Assembly: GCA_028701165.1 (NCBI GenBank)
Contig: JAQVRG010000085.1
Coordinates: forward strand, 1 to 6,777
Origin: Eubacteriales bacterium
Lineage (GTDB): Bacteria > Bacillota > Clostridia > Christensenellales > CAG-138
Direction of reading: 5' to 3'
Length of the DNA stretch: 6,777 nucleotides
This document shows positions 5,084 through 6,777 of the stretch, one piece after another (the first letter of the stretch is position 1; each line of letters starts with the position of its first letter). The notes below the pieces were generated by a model. That model did not search any database, was not told where the DNA came from, and worked only from the letters and a program-made list of their open reading frames with translations. A program made the position numbers and the translations under genes.

Positions 5084-5983
5084 TCAGTTTTCCGTTTCCG
5101 CCGCGCGCTTGCCCGCGGCGTCTTTTTTTGCGTCCCGCACAAGGCCGATCGTATAGAGGATCAGCGCCACCACGACAAACGCAAGCGGCACGCCCTTGTC
5201 CGGCGTTAGCTTTTCGCCCATAAGAAGCCCGCACAGGAGCTGCAAGGTGGGCGAAACATACTGGATAAAGCCCATGGTGGTAAAATCAACCTTCTTTACG
5301 GCGTCGGAATAAAGCATGACGGGGATCGCCGTTACGGCGCCAGCGAGCACGAGCAGCACGCCCGTCCACGGCGTGATCGCGGCGATCTGCGCCCTTTTGA
5401 AGCACAGGCAGAACAACAGCGCCAAGGGGGTGAGCAGCATGCACTCCACGGCGATGCTCGCAACGCCGTCGGCCTTGGCAAGCTTCTTGAACACCCCGTA
5501 AGCCGTAAAGGAGGCTGCAAGGATCAAGCCCATCACGGGCACTTTGCCAAACATCACGAGCGACACGGCTACGCCCGCCGCGGCAATGAGCACAGCCGCA
5601 AGCTGGAGCTTGCCGCAGCGCTCCTTAAACAACAGCACGGAGATCGCAAACACCATCAGCGGATTCATATAGTAGCCAAGGCCGGCGTCGATGGTATGCC
5701 CGCGCATAATCGCCCATACATATACGCCCCAGTTAAGGCAGATACTCACAGTAGCCGGCAGCAGCCACTTCATCTGCGCCTTATTGTGAAGCGTCGCCTT
5801 AACGGCGCCTAAGCGTCCCTTCAAGGCGAGCACGAGGAACGCGAACGCCGCCGCGAACACGATGCGGCAGCAGAGCACCAGCAGGGAATCCTCCGCCGCG
5901 AGCATATGCCAGTACAGGGGCAGCAGCCCCCACATTACATACAATAAAAACACCGTAAGCAGCGCTTTTTGATTCTTGTTCAT
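5084..5983 (-). CDS. rarD: RarD-type EamA/DMT-family permease
   Basis: An integral membrane protein of the drug/metabolite transporter superfamily, with about ten predicted membrane helices formed by two EamA repeats. The 299 residues match the RarD length (296 in E. coli). Shared blocks include LLYVMWGLLPLYWHML (13-28), NWGVYVWAIMRGHTIDAGLGYYMNPL (84-109), FKERCGKLQLAAVLIAAAGV (119-138), SFTAYGVFKK (158-167), TAIPVMLYSDAVKKV (218-232) and GFIQYVSPTLQLLCGLLMGEK (238-258). The tail after residue 283 is hydrophilic. ATG 5983 is chosen over GTG 6007 because it matches family N-termini; AGGA lies 11 bases upstream. E. coli RarD was named for chloramphenicol resistance, but the natural substrate of most members is unknown. 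It is transcribed alone, convergent to the peptide genes and divergent from the lamin-tail gene. Confidence 0.93.
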   Translation of the reverse strand: MNKNQKALLTVFLLYVMWGLLPLYWHMLAAEDSLLVLCCRIVFAAAFAFLVLALKGRLGAVKATLHNKAQMKWLLPATVSICLNWGVYVWAIMRGHTIDAGLGYYMNPLMVFAISVLLFKERCGKLQLAAVLIAAAGVAVSLVMFGKVPVMGLILAASFTAYGVFKKLAKADGVASIAVECMLLTPLALLFCLCFKRAQIAAITPWTGVLLVLAGAVTAIPVMLYSDAVKKVDFTTMGFIQYVSPTLQLLCGLLMGEKLTPDKGVPLAFVVVALILYTIGLVRDAKKDAAGKRAAETEN

Positions 5984-6022
5984 TCCGCAAAAAGTCCTCG
6001 GTTTCACCAGTCTATTTCATTC

Positions 6023-6051
6023 ATTCTAAGCGTATGGACGCCGCATTGCAA
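6023..6051 (-). promoter_or_regulatory. Promoter of rarD
   Basis: On the minus strand TTGCAA (6051-6046, 4 of 6) and TAGAAT (6028-6023, 5 of 6) are 17 bases apart. The predicted start is about 6016, leaving a leader of about 33 bases before ATG 5983. Placement and spacing fit a vegetative promoter. Confidence 0.55.
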
Positions 6052-6095
6052 GCGTATCTTGTTCTTGACTTGTCTGTGAACTTTTTGCGCCCGGT

Positions 6096-6125
6096 TTGCT
6101 ATCCTTTAAGGGTTTATGCTATAAT
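6096..6125 (+). promoter_or_regulatory. Promoter of the lamin-tail domain gene
   Basis: TATAAT at 6120-6125 is a perfect -10 and is preceded by TG at 6117-6118, making an extended -10. TTGCTA at 6096-6101 (4 of 6) is a possible -35 with an 18-base spacer. The start would be near 6132, about 43 bases before the TTG start codon at 6175. The intergenic region 6008-6174 therefore holds two divergent promoters about 45 bases apart. Confidence 0.7.
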
Positions 6126-6174
6126 AGGTTGCTTCTACTAGGAAAGCTTGAAAACAGGCAAAGGACGAAGTTTT

Positions 6175-6777
6175 TTGATACGCTCACGGGCTAATTTTTC
6201 CAAGGTCATATTGCTGATTATTCTCGGCGCTGCCCTCGTCGCGGCGGTGGTTTTTTACCTGACCCATCACGCTGACGCGGGGCAATCGGCAAAGCCGCGC
6301 GTGATCCTTAACGAGGTCATGACCAGCAACAAGGGCGCTGTTGCGGACGAATACGGTAATTTCCCCGACTGGGTGGAAGTCTGTAACACCGCGAGCGAGC
6401 CTGTCGATATTTCGGGCTACGGCCTGTCCGACGATTTTCTATCCGGCGCGAAATACGTTTTCCCGCAAGGGACGGTGCTTAACCCCGGCGGCTTTTTCGT
6501 GGTCTACTGTTCGGGCGAGGAATCGGACGGCCGCCACGCCTCCTTTAAGCTCTCCGCCACGGAGGAGCTTGTCTTCTACGAAACAACGGGCACGGTGATC
6601 GAAAGCCTGCAGCTTCGCGCGGCGCAAGCTGGGTACACGCTGTCGCGCACAGACGCGGACGCGTGGGAGGATATGGCGCCAAGCCCCGGCTTCCCCAACA
6701 CCCCCGAAGGTATCGCCGCTTACAAGGCGAGCGTGGAGGCGGGCGAGGATATCGGCCTTTCCATCAACGAATTCATG
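6175..6777 (+). CDS. Membrane-anchored lamin tail domain protein (3' end outside window)
   Basis: An envelope-exposed protein with a short basic N-terminus (MIRSRANFSK) and one membrane segment (about 11-29). A lamin-tail-type immunoglobulin-like domain lies at about 42-150: RVILNEVMTSNKG, the DEYGNFPDWVEVCN motif (58-71), SGYGLSDD (80-87), FPQGTVLNPGGFFVVYCSG (96-114) and HASFKLSATEELVFYE (121-136). It is followed by the linker APSPGFPNTPEG (168-179), typical of bacterial lamin-tail/CotH proteins. LSINEFM at the window edge looks like the start of a second such domain. There is no lipobox cysteine. The frame opens at 6142; TTG 6175 is preferred because AAGGA (6161-6165) lies 9 bases ahead, while TTG 6148 has no well-placed site. 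No ATG occurs before residue 49. The complete protein probably carries more domains, possibly a CotH kinase-like domain, but that is not visible here. Confidence 0.85.
   Translation, partial: MIRSRANFSKVILLIILGAALVAAVVFYLTHHADAGQSAKPRVILNEVMTSNKGAVADEYGNFPDWVEVCNTASEPVDISGYGLSDDFLSGAKYVFPQGTVLNPGGFFVVYCSGEESDGRHASFKLSATEELVFYETTGTVIESLQLRAAQAGYTLSRTDADAWEDMAPSPGFPNTPEGIAAYKASVEAGEDIGLSINEFM

Overview
The window looks like chromosomal DNA from a GC-rich, endospore-forming member of the Firmicutes, most likely class Clostridia. The reasons are a spmA-spmB pair (spore core maturation), SigA-type promoters with near-consensus boxes, strong AGGAGG-type ribosome binding sites, a RarD permease and a lamin-tail wall/surface protein of the kind common in gut Clostridia. 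I cannot name the genus. No rRNA, tRNA, CRISPR array, transposase or phage gene is visible.

Layout, left to right. Positions 1-972 (minus) hold a LacI/GalR regulator that lacks only its last residues at the window edge. It is preceded by a textbook promoter and two tandem operator-like palindromes, which suggests autoregulation. Positions 1177-2307 (minus) hold comB (2-phosphosulfolactate phosphatase family) followed closely by a small two-span membrane protein resembling DUF3592, behind a good promoter at 2385-2413. Positions 2442-4427 (minus) form a compact unit rsmI - spmA - spmB: a 16S rRNA ribose methyltransferase and then two membrane proteins needed for spore dehydration, with spmA and spmB overlapping. 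A perfect hairpin sits exactly on the spmA start, preceded by a possible 7-codon leader peptide.

Positions 4434-4465 form a perfect inverted repeat whose two arms each contain an extended -10 box, so it looks like a divergent promoter: leftward for rsmI (predicted leaderless) and rightward for two small peptide genes (4559-4753 and 4778-5017). Both small proteins begin with a bacteriocin-type double-glycine leader and have unrelated C-terminal parts. They end at a strong 14-bp terminator hairpin, which also separates them from the convergent rarD gene (5084-5983, minus). At the right edge a plus-strand gene starting with TTG at 6175 encodes a membrane-anchored lamin-tail domain protein that runs off the window.

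The most notable unexplained items are the tandem double-glycine peptides with no transporter or modifying enzyme in view, the symmetric divergent promoter they share with rsmI, and the leader peptide/hairpin arrangement at spmA.
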